Assembly: GCA_002493905.1 (NCBI GenBank)
Contig: DLAJ01000023.1
Span: 20,466 to 84,465, forward strand
Reading direction: 5' to 3'
DNA: 64,000 nt
Source: Lachnospiraceae bacterium UBA7050
Lineage (GTDB): Bacteria > Bacillota > Clostridia > Lachnospirales > Lachnospiraceae
Below the pieces are notes generated by a model. That model saw only the letters and a list, made by a program, of their open reading frames with translations. It had not been told where the DNA came from and searched no databases. A program made the position numbers and the translations under genes. Positions 17,765 through 26,503 of the stretch are shown piece by piece (position 1 is the stretch's first letter; each line of letters starts with the position of its first letter).

Positions 17765-18816
17765 GTGATTGCATGATTTAAGTATCAAATCATCATCATG
17801 GGTTTCATGGTAATGCTGTTGCTCTGCCTGTTTTTTCCGGGGCAAAGAAAAGAACAGGATACGGTCTCTGATACGGTTTCACAGGAAAATAAGTTGCCGG
17901 ATGCAATGCTGCGATCCATCTGTTATGCTGTGGAACGGATACGGGACAGCCGGAATCAGCCGGATGAAAACATGCAGGCGGATTATGATAATTATCTTTT
18001 TGCGATATCTTCCGGCGGTTCAAACGGCGCTGTGACGCTTAAACTGACCAGACGGACGGAGGAGGTATGGACAGGGATTTTTATTCTGCACTGGATACCT
18101 ATATGGAAAGCGTCAAAAAGGAGATCACATCGGATCAATTTATGGAACAGGGCGCAAGCAGGGAAGGCGCAGATGTGTTTTATGGGGATGAGGAGGAAGT
18201 AACCGTATTATCTGATCTATATAATCAGTATTTTCAGATTGACTTTGCCAATATAGGGGTTCCGGTTTATATGCGGAAATCAAGTTTTATCCCATCCAGC
18301 AGCGGGAAAGAGTGGTTTTTGCGGGCGCGTTTTTATACCGCAAATCCGGAAAGAGGAGCCGTTGAAACTATAGAGGATTTGGAAGAACTGGAAAATTTGA
18401 GAATTGAGAATGATGAACCGCCAAAGTCCAGAATGAGCCTTGTGCAGTTATGGTTCAAAGAAATCGGGGGGAAGGTAGTGACATTCCGGCTGTATCATGT
18501 TTCCGATTACAAATATTTACTGAATGTGATTCTGATTGAGGGAAGGCACATTACGCAGAGTGAGACTGCCGTGTGTTCCCCGCATCGGTCTTTTGTTTTG
18601 CTGCAGGGGCAGGAATTTACGACGATGGGATAAGCCGGGCGGATGCATATCGAATTTGGCGCGGATCTAGAGAAGGAGCGGCAGACAGAGTACGGATACC
18701 GTTACGACATGTTTCACTAGACTTTGGGGACCTTTTTATGGGAACGGATGGAGAAAATACAGTTTGATGATATGTTTTGGATGGAACAGATCTTCACAGC
18801 GGAAAAAAAGGATTGA
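17765..18816 (+). pseudogene. Decayed gene of unknown function, with one membrane helix
   Basis: AGGAGG (17751-17756) precedes a GTG at 17765, but the fourth codon is TGA (17774). After that the frame encodes a membrane helix (GFMVMLLLCLFF) and a soluble part up to about 18060 (ends LTRRTEEV). There the protein-like sequence jumps to another frame (MDRDFYSALDTYMESVKK...), which runs to TAA at 18631. The same frame goes on reading like protein beyond it (MHIEFGADLEKERQTEYGYRYDMFH) to TAG at 18718, and then to TGA at 18814. At least one frameshift and two or three nonsense codons point to a decayed gene for an anchored protein. Intact smaller genes at 17798-18202 or 18067-18633 are possible but less likely. 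Confidence 0.55.
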
Positions 18817-18886
18817 CTCTCCTCTTAGGTCAGAATGTAAACTGATTACAGATTCGAATCAACCATCATGAAAGGGGCAGGAGAAG

Positions 18887-19693
18887 ATGTTGCAGATTGG
18901 AGAGTTTTCCAGAATATGCTGTGTCAGCGTCAAGACGCTTCATCATTATGATAAGATCGGTCTGCTGACACCGGCGGAAGTAGACCGCGTTACGGGATAC
19001 CGCTATTACAGCATGGAACAGATTGATACGTTAAACTATATACGACGTCTCAAATATTATGGGTTTTCGCTTGAAGAGGTGCAGTATTTACTTACCCTTT
19101 CGGATCACAAGGAGCTTGTAGATGCGCTGCGGCGGCAAAAAGAAAAATTGAAGCGCGAACAGCAGGAAACGGCGATTATCTTAAACGAGCTTCAGACACA
19201 CATTTCAGTATTTGAAAGGACAGGTGACATTATGACTTATCAGAAGGGCTACACAATTGAAATCAAGCATTCGCCGGTATTGAATGTACTGGCAAAGCGT
19301 GCCGTAATGGGAGTGGATGAGTTCGGCAAATATTACGGAATGCTTTTTGAGCGCGTGCCGAAGGAGCATGTTACACACACCGGTTTGAACGGTGCGAGAT
19401 ACTTTGATGAAGAGTTCAATCATGAATCTACGGATGTTGAGGTCTTTATTGAGATTAAGGAACCGGATAAGGCGGACGCGGTCCTGGAATCCCTCGAATG
19501 TGCAATGACCGTTCATCATGGGGGATATTCCACGCTCTCGGAGGCGTATGGCGCAGTTGTGACATGGATCATAGAGAACGGTTATGAAATCGCAGGAGCG
19601 CCGTTTGAACTCTATATCAAGACGCAGTTTGACTCGTATTCGCCGGAGGATTGGGAGACGGAGGTATATTTTCCGATCCGAAAGAAAAGATGA
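18887..19693 (+). CDS. MerR-family regulator with GyrI-like effector domain
   Basis: A 268-residue transcription factor. Residues 1-70 form the MerR winged helix (IGEFSRICCVSVKTLHHYDKIGLL, then VDRVTGYRYY), followed by a dimerisation coiled coil (about 75-115). Residues 125-268 match the GyrI/BmrR-type ligand pocket, ending with the typical LYIKTQFDSYSPEDWETEVYFPI. This is the layout of BltR/BmrR-like multidrug sensors. GGGGCAGGAGAAG precedes the ATG. No efflux pump gene stands beside it; the direct neighbours are the decayed gene upstream and an esterase gene downstream, so its target is unclear. Confidence 0.92.
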   Translation: MLQIGEFSRICCVSVKTLHHYDKIGLLTPAEVDRVTGYRYYSMEQIDTLNYIRRLKYYGFSLEEVQYLLTLSDHKELVDALRRQKEKLKREQQETAIILNELQTHISVFERTGDIMTYQKGYTIEIKHSPVLNVLAKRAVMGVDEFGKYYGMLFERVPKEHVTHTGLNGARYFDEEFNHESTDVEVFIEIKEPDKADAVLESLECAMTVHHGGYSTLSEAYGAVVTWIIENGYEIAGAPFELYIKTQFDSYSPEDWETEVYFPIRKKR

Positions 19694-19755
19694 TCTGCTG
19701 CAGAGCTCTCGATGTTTGATTTATTTTCCTTGAACTAGTCACGGGAACAAAGGGG

Positions 19756-19803
19756 AGGCTGATTTTAGACGTACGGTTGTAGGCTTAAAATCAGCCTGTT
19801 TTT
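19756..19803 (+). terminator. Intrinsic terminator after the MerR gene
   Basis: A perfect 12-bp stem: AGGCTGATTTTA (19756-19767) and TAAAATCAGCCT (19786-19797), followed by GTTTTTG. Confidence 0.85.
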
Positions 19804-19830
19804 GTGCGCTGCTGTTTTTTTATTGGAGGA

Positions 19831-19859
19831 TTGAAACAAACGGACAGATTAGGTATAAT
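19831..19859 (+). promoter_or_regulatory. Sigma-A type promoter for the esterase gene
   Basis: TTGAAA (19831-19836), a 17-base spacer and TATAAT (19854-19859), near the vegetative consensus, 70 bases before the chosen start codon. Confidence 0.75.
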
Positions 19860-19929
19860 GAAAAGCAGCTGGACGAAAGAATACAACATCATAATGTAGG
19901 TGGAAAAGAACACGGGACAGGAGCGGCAT

Positions 19930-21057
19930 ATGGGTGAACTTGCGAGTTATCGGCTTTCGGAAATCGGGGAAACAAATTGTAGAATATGGGGACGTTACAG
20001 CGGGAAGCTTGACCCGCTTGCTCTTTTTTGGACAGGGTCGGGTATCGAATTAAACGTGCAGGCTTCCGAACTTTGGGTAGAGGTAGAAACGGATTATGAC
20101 TGCCATGAACAGTGGATGAGCGTACTCGTGAACGGTGCGCATGTCAGCCGGCAGATGCTTCCGAAAGGACGCAGCGAAATCTGTCTGTTCCGCAATATGA
20201 ATCCGCAGGAGACAAAAGCGGTTCGGTTGATGAAGGATGTGCAGGCGATGTCGGATGATGACGGCGCATGTTTCCTGATTCACAGCGTCCGCACAGATGG
20301 CAGCTTTCATCCGGTTAAGGAGCGCAGATATAAGCTTGAGTTTATCGGTGACAGCATTACATCCGGAGAGGGTACGATTGGCGCCCAAAAAGAATGGGAC
20401 TGGATTTCCATGTTCTTTTCGAGCGTGCACGATTATGCGGCACTTGTCAGTGATGCCTGCGATGCGGAGTGCCATATTATATCGCAGAGCGGCTGGGGAA
20501 CGTTGACCGGTTGGGACAATGACCCGAGACATGCATTGCCGCTCCGTTATGAGAAGGTGTGCGGCGTATTAAAGGGGGCGCGCAATGAGGCGCTCGGCGC
20601 GGGAGCGGACTATGACTTTTCGTTTTGGCAGCCGGACGCGGTTGTCATCAATCTTGGGACAAATGATATGTCTGCGTTTGAACAGCCCGCGTGGCGGGAT
20701 GAAAAAACGGGACAGACTTTCAAACAGCATAAGAATGAAGACGGCTCTTTCGTAAAGGCGGATGCGGAGCGTTTTGAGCAGGCGGTTATTGACTTTTTGG
20801 GAAAGCTCAGGACCTACAATCCGAAAGCACATCTGGTCTGGACTTATGGAATGCTTGGCTCCCCTCTGCTTAAGCTGATTGAACATGCCGTATGGACATA
20901 CAGCGTACGGACGGGCGATCAAAATGCTGCATTTATTCTTTTGCCGGATACGACATCGGAGACAGTCGGGTCCCGAGAGCATCCGGGGAAAAAGAGCCAT
21001 GAGGCGGCGGCGCAGGTACTGACGAATTATCTCAAAGCATATCTGGCGGCAAAATGA
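19930..21057 (+). CDS. SGNH-fold esterase, CE2-like
   Basis: A 375-residue protein that resembles family CE2 deacetylases: an N-terminal beta-sandwich of about 125 residues (GRYSGKLDPLALFWTGSGIE) followed by an SGNH/GDSL hydrolase. The nucleophile block is FIGDSITSGEG, the Asn block is NLGTND, and ASxxHPG-like sequence near the end (GSREHPGKKSH) should provide the catalytic His. CE2 enzymes remove acetyl groups from plant polysaccharides. No signal peptide is present, so it would act inside the cell. The ATG at 19930 has CAGGAG six bases upstream; a GTG at 19900 is a weaker alternative. Confidence 0.85.
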   Translation: MGELASYRLSEIGETNCRIWGRYSGKLDPLALFWTGSGIELNVQASELWVEVETDYDCHEQWMSVLVNGAHVSRQMLPKGRSEICLFRNMNPQETKAVRLMKDVQAMSDDDGACFLIHSVRTDGSFHPVKERRYKLEFIGDSITSGEGTIGAQKEWDWISMFFSSVHDYAALVSDACDAECHIISQSGWGTLTGWDNDPRHALPLRYEKVCGVLKGARNEALGAGADYDFSFWQPDAVVINLGTNDMSAFEQPAWRDEKTGQTFKQHKNEDGSFVKADAERFEQAVIDFLGKLRTYNPKAHLVWTYGMLGSPLLKLIEHAVWTYSVRTGDQNAAFILLPDTTSETVGSREHPGKKSHEAAAQVLTNYLKAYLAAK

Positions 21058-21142
21058 AACAGCAGGGTTTTGAGAGACAGCTGCCGATATCATTGTATTT
21101 TAGTGGTTTTGCAATTGTAACATCATAAGGAGGAAAAGAACC

Positions 21143-21979
21143 ATGGCGGAAAATCCAATATACGAAAAACTAATGAATTGTCTTGCATGCATTCGAAAGA
21201 AGACGGACTTTGTACCGAAGGTTGCATTGGTGCTCGGTTCGGGACTTGGCAATTACGGGGAAAAGATCAGGCTTGAAGCAGCAGTTCCCTATCAGGAAAT
21301 CGAAGGGTTTCCAGTTTCGACTGTTGCTGGGCATAAAGGGCAATTCTTGTTTGGCTATGTCGGAGACGTACCGGTCGTCTGCATGCAGGGGCGCGTGCAT
21401 TATTACGAGGGATATGATATTTCCGATGTCGTGCTTCCAATCCGGCTGATGAAACTGATGGGCGCGGAAATCCTTTTTTTAACAAATGCGTCGGGCGGGC
21501 TTCAGGACGGCATGACTGCGGGGGATTTCATGCTGATCCGCGATCATATTTCCTGTTTTGCACCGAATCCGCTGATTGGGAAAAATATGGATGAACTGGG
21601 AGAGCGTTTCCCGGATATGTCCGAGGTCTATGATCATGAACTGGCGCGTCTGATCCGCAAAAATGCGTCGTCACGGGGAATTTTGCTCAAGGAAGGTGTT
21701 TATGCGCAGCTGACCGGACCGTCGTTTGAGTCGCCTGCGGAGATTGTGATGCTGAAACGGCTCGGTGTGGACGCGGTCGGTATGAGCACGGTTGTGGAAG
21801 CGATTGCGGCAAAGCATATGGGAATGAGGATTTGCGGCATTTCCTGTATCTGTAATCTGGCGGCGGGCATCAGCAAGCATCCGCTGTCCCATGAGGAAGT
21901 ACAGGCAGCGGGCAAAGCGGCGGCGCCGTTGTTTGAAGCACTGGTGAGTGCCTGTGTGGAGGATTTTGCATCATGCTGA
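21143..21979 (+). CDS. punA: Purine nucleoside phosphorylase
   Basis: Splits purine ribo- and deoxyribonucleosides with phosphate to free base and (deoxy)ribose 1-phosphate. The phosphate-binding start LVLGSGLGNYGE, the GRVHYYEGYD block, LTNASGG and the base-site segment DAVGMSTVVEAI are those of the trimeric PNP (PunA) class. It has 278 residues, the normal length. AAGGAGG lies in front of the ATG. The stop overlaps the start of cdd by seven bases, so the two are translated together; the deaminase gene behind cdd extends the salvage operon. Confidence 0.96.
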   Translation: MAENPIYEKLMNCLACIRKKTDFVPKVALVLGSGLGNYGEKIRLEAAVPYQEIEGFPVSTVAGHKGQFLFGYVGDVPVVCMQGRVHYYEGYDISDVVLPIRLMKLMGAEILFLTNASGGLQDGMTAGDFMLIRDHISCFAPNPLIGKNMDELGERFPDMSEVYDHELARLIRKNASSRGILLKEGVYAQLTGPSFESPAEIVMLKRLGVDAVGMSTVVEAIAAKHMGMRICGISCICNLAAGISKHPLSHEEVQAAGKAAAPLFEALVSACVEDFASC

Positions 21980-22404
21980 CAAAAGAACAGAAAAGACAGC
22001 TGATCAGGGAAGCGCTGGAAGCGCGGGCGTATTCTTACAGCCCGTATTCGGAATATCGTGTGGGCGCGGCGCTGCTTGCGGAGGACGGCAGGATTTTCAG
22101 AGGATGCAATATTGAAAACGCTGCTTATACACCGACGAACTGCGCAGAGCGGACGGCCGTCTTTAAGGCGGTGTCTGAGGGCTGCCGCAGCTTTTTGGCG
22201 ATTGCAGTCGCCGGAGGAAAAGGGGAGAAACCGTCGGGGGACTATGCCTACCCCTGCGGCGTATGCAGGCAGGTGCTGCGTGAGTTTGTGGACCCGTCGA
22301 AATTTCTTGTGATCTGCGCGCGTTCTGAGGAAGACTGCCGGGAGTGGACGCTTGACGAAATGCTGCCGGAGAGCTTTGGACCGGCGCAGCTTGAAAAGGG
22401 ATAG
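21973..22404 (+). CDS. cdd: Cytidine deaminase
   Basis: Converts cytidine and deoxycytidine to uridine and deoxyuridine. The 143-residue protein has the zinc site in the usual places: CAERTAV (Cys and the catalytic Glu) and PCGVCRQ (two Cys), and the substrate motif YSPYSEYRVGAALL near the start. Small tetrameric Cdd proteins are about 130-140 residues long. It overlaps the 3' end of punA and lies 99 bp before the amidohydrolase gene. Confidence 0.97.
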   Translation: MLTKEQKRQLIREALEARAYSYSPYSEYRVGAALLAEDGRIFRGCNIENAAYTPTNCAERTAVFKAVSEGCRSFLAIAVAGGKGEKPSGDYAYPCGVCRQVLREFVDPSKFLVICARSEEDCREWTLDEMLPESFGPAQLEKG

Positions 22405-22503
22405 AAGGATGAGACCTGATGGGACACGACGGCGTTGTCCGCAGATCATGAGGGTGTGTTGGAAGCTTTTGCATTTATGAGGGATAAAAGAGGAGGCGCG
22501 TCT

Positions 22504-23853
22504 GTGAATCTGCGTTTTTACCATGCCTTTGTGCTGACAATGGAAGAACAGGAGAAAGAATGCGGTGATCGCGAGCTTTGGATTCGCGATGACCGTATCG
22601 TCTATATCGGTCACCCGGCGGATGAGGAGGAGAGGGCGCAGGCTATGAAGCGCTGTCAGATATTGCCGCACGGATTTCACCGTGAAATCGACTGTGCAGG
22701 CGATGTATTGATGCCCGGGTTTCAGAACGCGCATGCGCATTCCGGCATGACGCTTTTGCGCTCCGCTGCGGATGATCTGCCGCTTTCCGAATGGCTGAAC
22801 CAACAGATTTTTCCACGTGAGGCAATGCTGACTCCCCAGGACATCAAAACATTGACAAAACTTGCCATTATGGAGTATGTTTCGGGCGGCATCACCTCTG
22901 TGTTTGATATGTATCTGGCGCCGGATGAGACTGCGGAGGCGTTTATCGAGACTGGAATGCGCTGCGTCCAGTGCGGTACTGTCAATACGTTCACGCATTC
23001 CGTTTCGCAGCTGGAAGACTTTTATCTGCGTCTGAATGAACTTCACCCGTTGATGGGATACCGTCTCGGCTTTCATGCCGAGTATACGACGGATTTCAAG
23101 CTGCTTAAGCAGATCGCCGCTTTATCCGAAAAGTATAAAGCGCCTGTATATATGCATTTATCGGAGACGGAAAGAGAAGTTGCGGAATGCAGGGAACGCT
23201 ATGGCAGATCACCGGTGGCATTTCTCGAGTCCATCGGCATGTTTGAACATGGCGGCGCAGGCTATCACTGCGTTCATGTGTCCGATGAGGATATGGAGAT
23301 TCTCGCCGAAAAGAATGTCGGTGTTGTGACGAATCCGGCGTCTAACATGAAACTGGTAAGCGGTATTGCCCCGGTTGCAGAGATGGTAAAGCGGGGAATT
23401 TGTATCGCAGTCGGCACGGATGGTCCTGCAAGCAACAACAGCCTTGATTTTTTCAAGGAAATGTACCTGCTTTCCGTACTTGCGAAATGGCGGGAAAAAG
23501 AACCTGCGGCGGTATCACCGATGCAGATTCTAAGGATGGCGTGCATAAACGGCGCGCGTGTCATGGGACTGCCTGACTGCGGCTGTCTGAGGGAGGGCGC
23601 GAAAGCCGACATGATCCGTATTAATATGAAGCAGCCGGAAATGCGTCCGCTGCATGGAACGGGAAGTGGAAAGCTGGAAGCGGAAAAGTTTGCGGCGAAT
23701 CTGGTCTACAGCGGCAGTAAGCGGGATGTGTGCATGACGATGGTGGACGGCAGGATTCTATATGAGAACGGGCAGTATGAGCTGAATCTGAGCAAAGACA
23801 ATCTGTATGAACAGGTGGAACGGATCGCGGACCGGATCGTGCGCGGAAAATGA
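22504..23853 (+). CDS. Amidohydrolase, TRZ/ATZ family (nucleoside or purine deaminase type)
   Basis: A 449-residue metal-dependent deaminase. Zinc ligands are visible: HAH in GFQNAHAHSGM, the His in VYMHLSETE, the His in YHCVHVSDED and the Asp in GTDGPASNN. This arrangement is that of methylthioadenosine/S-adenosylhomocysteine deaminases, guanine deaminases and related enzymes; the exact substrate cannot be decided, but the punA-cdd neighbours favour a nucleoside or base. The GTG at 22504 has AGGAGG seven bases upstream and gives the family N-terminus (NLRFYHAFVLTM); an upstream TTG at 22435 would add an unlikely tail. Confidence 0.9.
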   Translation: MNLRFYHAFVLTMEEQEKECGDRELWIRDDRIVYIGHPADEEERAQAMKRCQILPHGFHREIDCAGDVLMPGFQNAHAHSGMTLLRSAADDLPLSEWLNQQIFPREAMLTPQDIKTLTKLAIMEYVSGGITSVFDMYLAPDETAEAFIETGMRCVQCGTVNTFTHSVSQLEDFYLRLNELHPLMGYRLGFHAEYTTDFKLLKQIAALSEKYKAPVYMHLSETEREVAECRERYGRSPVAFLESIGMFEHGGAGYHCVHVSDEDMEILAEKNVGVVTNPASNMKLVSGIAPVAEMVKRGICIAVGTDGPASNNSLDFFKEMYLLSVLAKWREKEPAAVSPMQILRMACINGARVMGLPDCGCLREGAKADMIRINMKQPEMRPLHGTGSGKLEAEKFAANLVYSGSKRDVCMTMVDGRILYENGQYELNLSKDNLYEQVERIADRIVRGK

Positions 23854-23932
23854 GTATGAGTATGTTCAGGAAACATGGATGGCAGCTTGTATGCCGCGGC
23901 ATTTCAGAAATATGGATTTAGGGAGAGCATCA

Positions 23933-25621
23933 ATGGAAGTCATTGTTTTTTTAGGAGTGTTGGTTGTATTTTTGATCGGGTTTTATATCAAAGGAATGCT
24001 GGACTTCAGAAAACGCCTGAAAGAGTTCGAGCAGCGTCTGAGAACGGAATACGGACAGCCGCGCAGCAATGTCAAAGTGCCGGAACGTTATGCGTATATT
24101 GGCAGATATTTTGAAAAGCACCGCAAACCGTACGCAGTGGACGATATTACCTGGAATGACTTAAACATGGATAAGCTCTATCAGAGAGTGGATTATGCGC
24201 ATTCCTCCTGCGGCGAGGAATACTTGTATTACCGGCTCCGCTGCCCGGACATGTCAAAAAAAGACCGGCTGCACGAGGATGAGGAGCAAATGATCGGATA
24301 TCTGCAGGAACACGAGGAAGAACGTGTGCGTTTACAGATGATGTTTGCCAAAATCGGATATACTGGTAAATATTCGCTTTATCAGTATCTGGATTTTCTG
24401 GATAATCTTGGAGAACGCAGTAATACCAAACATTATATCGGACTCGTCCTGTATGTAGTGGCGGCGGCTGCCGCACTGTTTTTCTCTCCATCCGCGGGGC
24501 TTGCGCTGTTTGTAATCCTCATGATCTATCAGATTGCTACTTATCTGAAAGAGCACAGTGAAAATGAACCATATCTTGTCAGTTTTGCGTTTATCCTGCG
24601 TTTTATTTCCAGCGTGGAGACGCTGACAGAGCATCCGGCAGAAGGAATGAAGGCGTATATTGAAAGCATGACGGAAAATGCAAAATCGCTGCGGCCGGTC
24701 ACGCGCCACGCTTTTTTTCTGTCAAAAGCGAATACCCAGCAGGGTGATATTATGTCGTCCCTCATGGATTATATCAAAATGATCACGCATATGAATCTGA
24801 TATCCTTTAATTCCATGCTGTCTGCCGTGCGGAAAAAGACAAAGGAGATCGATCTGCTCTACACGCAGGCGGGGTACCTGGAGTATCTGCTTGTTGTGGG
24901 AGAATACAGAAAAAGTCTTACTCATTGCTGCGTTCCCAAGTTTCATGAGAACGGCAGTTTTGTATGTGAGAAATTGTATCATCCCCTGATTGAGCAGCCG
25001 GTGTCCTGTAGTTTTTCGGCGAAGGGCGGCGTGCTGGTGACCGGATCAAACGCGTCAGGGAAATCGACGTTCTTAAAATCCGTTGCGCTGAATGCCATTC
25101 TGGCGCAGAGCATGAATACGGTACTTGCTGAATATTGTGAGACCTCGTACTGCCGTGTATATTCTTCGATGGCGCTTCGGGATGACTTGGACAGCGGCGA
25201 AAGTTACTATATGGTGGAGATACGGGCGCTGAAGCGGATTTTAGATGCGTCGAAGGAGAAAGAGGCCGGGCAGGTATTCTGCTTTATCGACGAGGTGCTT
25301 CGCGGAACAAACACGGTGGAGCGGATTGCGGCGTCCACGCAGATCATGAAATATTTTGCCCAAAATGGTGTCCGGTGCTTTGCGGCGACACATGATATCG
25401 AACTGTCCCATCTGTTGGAAGCGGAATACGATAATTATCACTTTGAGGAGGACGTTTCGGAGGGTGATATTCACTTTAACTATGAATTGCGGAGCGGGCG
25501 CGCGACGACGCGGAATGCGATCAGGCTTTTAGAGATCATGGGGTATGAAGAAAAGATCATTGAGCGCGCGGAGCAGCTTGCCGAGAACTTCGTGGCAACC
25601 GGCGTTTGGGAAAATACCTGA
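23933..25621 (+). CDS. Membrane-anchored MutS-family ATPase
   Basis: A 562-residue protein combining an N-terminal membrane helix (VIVFLGVLVVFLIGFYI), a pair of helices near residues 165-205 (LVLYVVAAAAALFF, LALFVILMIYQIATYL) and a C-terminal MutS ATPase domain. Walker A is GSNASGKSTFLKSVA; FCFIDEVLRGTNTVER is the Walker B plus signature region, and FAATHDIELS the switch. The mismatch-recognition and connector domains of true MutS are missing. Proteins of this kind are widespread in Firmicutes but their role is not known to me; mismatch repair is unlikely. GGGAGAG precedes the ATG; the frame upstream to 23807 overlaps the amidohydrolase gene and is not used. Confidence 0.85.
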   Translation: MEVIVFLGVLVVFLIGFYIKGMLDFRKRLKEFEQRLRTEYGQPRSNVKVPERYAYIGRYFEKHRKPYAVDDITWNDLNMDKLYQRVDYAHSSCGEEYLYYRLRCPDMSKKDRLHEDEEQMIGYLQEHEEERVRLQMMFAKIGYTGKYSLYQYLDFLDNLGERSNTKHYIGLVLYVVAAAAALFFSPSAGLALFVILMIYQIATYLKEHSENEPYLVSFAFILRFISSVETLTEHPAEGMKAYIESMTENAKSLRPVTRHAFFLSKANTQQGDIMSSLMDYIKMITHMNLISFNSMLSAVRKKTKEIDLLYTQAGYLEYLLVVGEYRKSLTHCCVPKFHENGSFVCEKLYHPLIEQPVSCSFSAKGGVLVTGSNASGKSTFLKSVALNAILAQSMNTVLAEYCETSYCRVYSSMALRDDLDSGESYYMVEIRALKRILDASKEKEAGQVFCFIDEVLRGTNTVERIAASTQIMKYFAQNGVRCFAATHDIELSHLLEAEYDNYHFEEDVSEGDIHFNYELRSGRATTRNAIRLLEIMGYEEKIIERAEQLAENFVATGVWENT

Positions 25622-25636
25622 AAAGGGAGATGCGAC

Positions 25637-26116
25637 ATGATGAAAGTAACGATTTATACGGACGGTGCGGCAAGAGGAAATCCGGACGGACCGGGCGGTT
25701 ACGGGACGCTGCTGCGCTGCGTGGATGCAAAGGGAACCGTTCATGAAAGGGAATACAGCGCAGGCTATAAAAAAACAACGAATAACCGCATGGAGCTGAT
25801 GGCGGCGATTGCCGGTTTAGAGGCGCTGACAAAGCCGTGTGATGTGACGCTCTATTCGGATTCGAAATATCTGACCGACGCGTTTAATCAGAACTGGGTT
25901 GGAAGCTGGCTCAGGAACGGGTGGAAAAACAGTCAGAAACAGCCTGTGAAAAATGTGGATTTGTGGAAGCGGCTCTTAGCGGCGGCCAATCCTCATCAGG
26001 TGACATATGTCTGGGTGAAAGGACACGCGGGGCATCCTGAAAATGAGCGCTGCGATTTCCTTGCGACGACGGCGGCGGACGGTAAGGATTTGCTTGACGA
26101 TTCGCCCTCAGAATGA
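25637..26116 (+). CDS. rnhA: Ribonuclease HI
   Basis: Removes RNA from RNA-DNA hybrids. The four catalytic acidic residues are in place: Asp in YTDGAARGNP, Glu in NNRMELMAA, Asp in LYSDSKY and Asp in NERCDFLA, and the basic-loop region NGWKNSQKQPVKN is present, as in E. coli RNase HI. The length is 159 residues. GGGAG lies before two consecutive ATG codons; the second (25640) could also be used. It starts 15 bp after the MutS-like gene and is probably co-transcribed with it. Confidence 0.96.
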   Translation: MMKVTIYTDGAARGNPDGPGGYGTLLRCVDAKGTVHEREYSAGYKKTTNNRMELMAAIAGLEALTKPCDVTLYSDSKYLTDAFNQNWVGSWLRNGWKNSQKQPVKNVDLWKRLLAAANPHQVTYVWVKGHAGHPENERCDFLATTAADGKDLLDDSPSE

Positions 26117-26192
26117 TATGCTATGTAGAAGGTGGAAATTGCTTTTATATCTTGTTTTCATTACATGATGCATGGAGAGGGGATGACAGGAC

Positions 26193-26372
26193 GTGGGTAA
26201 TGTAGTCGAGTTTTTAAGAATGTTCTTTAGCTATGTACTTGTATTTATCGTATATGTCGCAGTTGCAGGGGTCGGCATTTTCTGCGGGCTCATGTGGAAT
26301 AAGAAAAAGAGTGCTAAATCTGTTGCTGGATCAGGCGATGGGGCCGGCAAAGACCGGAACGAGCAGGCATAA
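26193..26372 (+). CDS. Small single-pass membrane protein
   Basis: A 59-residue protein starting at GTG 26193 and ending at TAA 26370. It begins MGNVVEFLRMFFSY, continues into one membrane helix (VLVFIVYVAVAGVGIFCGL), and has a Lys-rich tail (WNKKKSAKS) that would lie in the cytoplasm. GAGAGGGG and ACAGGA are upstream. It is followed by a strong terminator, which supports a real transcription unit continuing from rnhA. Function unknown. Confidence 0.7.
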   Translation: MGNVVEFLRMFFSYVLVFIVYVAVAGVGIFCGLMWNKKKSAKSVAGSGDGAGKDRNEQA

Positions 26373-26393
26373 ATGAATGCTCTTTACAGAGGC

Positions 26394-26431
26394 AAAAAGG
26401 TTCACCTCCAAAACCGGGTGAACCTTTTTTT
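26394..26431 (+). terminator. Intrinsic terminator
   Basis: AAAAAGGTTCACC (26394-26406) pairs with GGTGAACCTTTTT (26417 onward), a perfect 13-bp stem with a 10-base loop and a run of seven T. It closes the rnhA and small membrane protein unit. Confidence 0.9.
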
Positions 26432-26503
26432 CAGCGCATGGGGCTGTGCAAGTGAACTTTGTTATGAGACCGATAGTTATAAAATCCGGGAAGGGGGGTT
26501 AGG

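Noticed and set aside
22435..22503. TTG start at 22435 for the amidohydrolase
   Set aside because: GTG 22504 has a perfect AGGAGG at the right distance and gives the family N-terminus.
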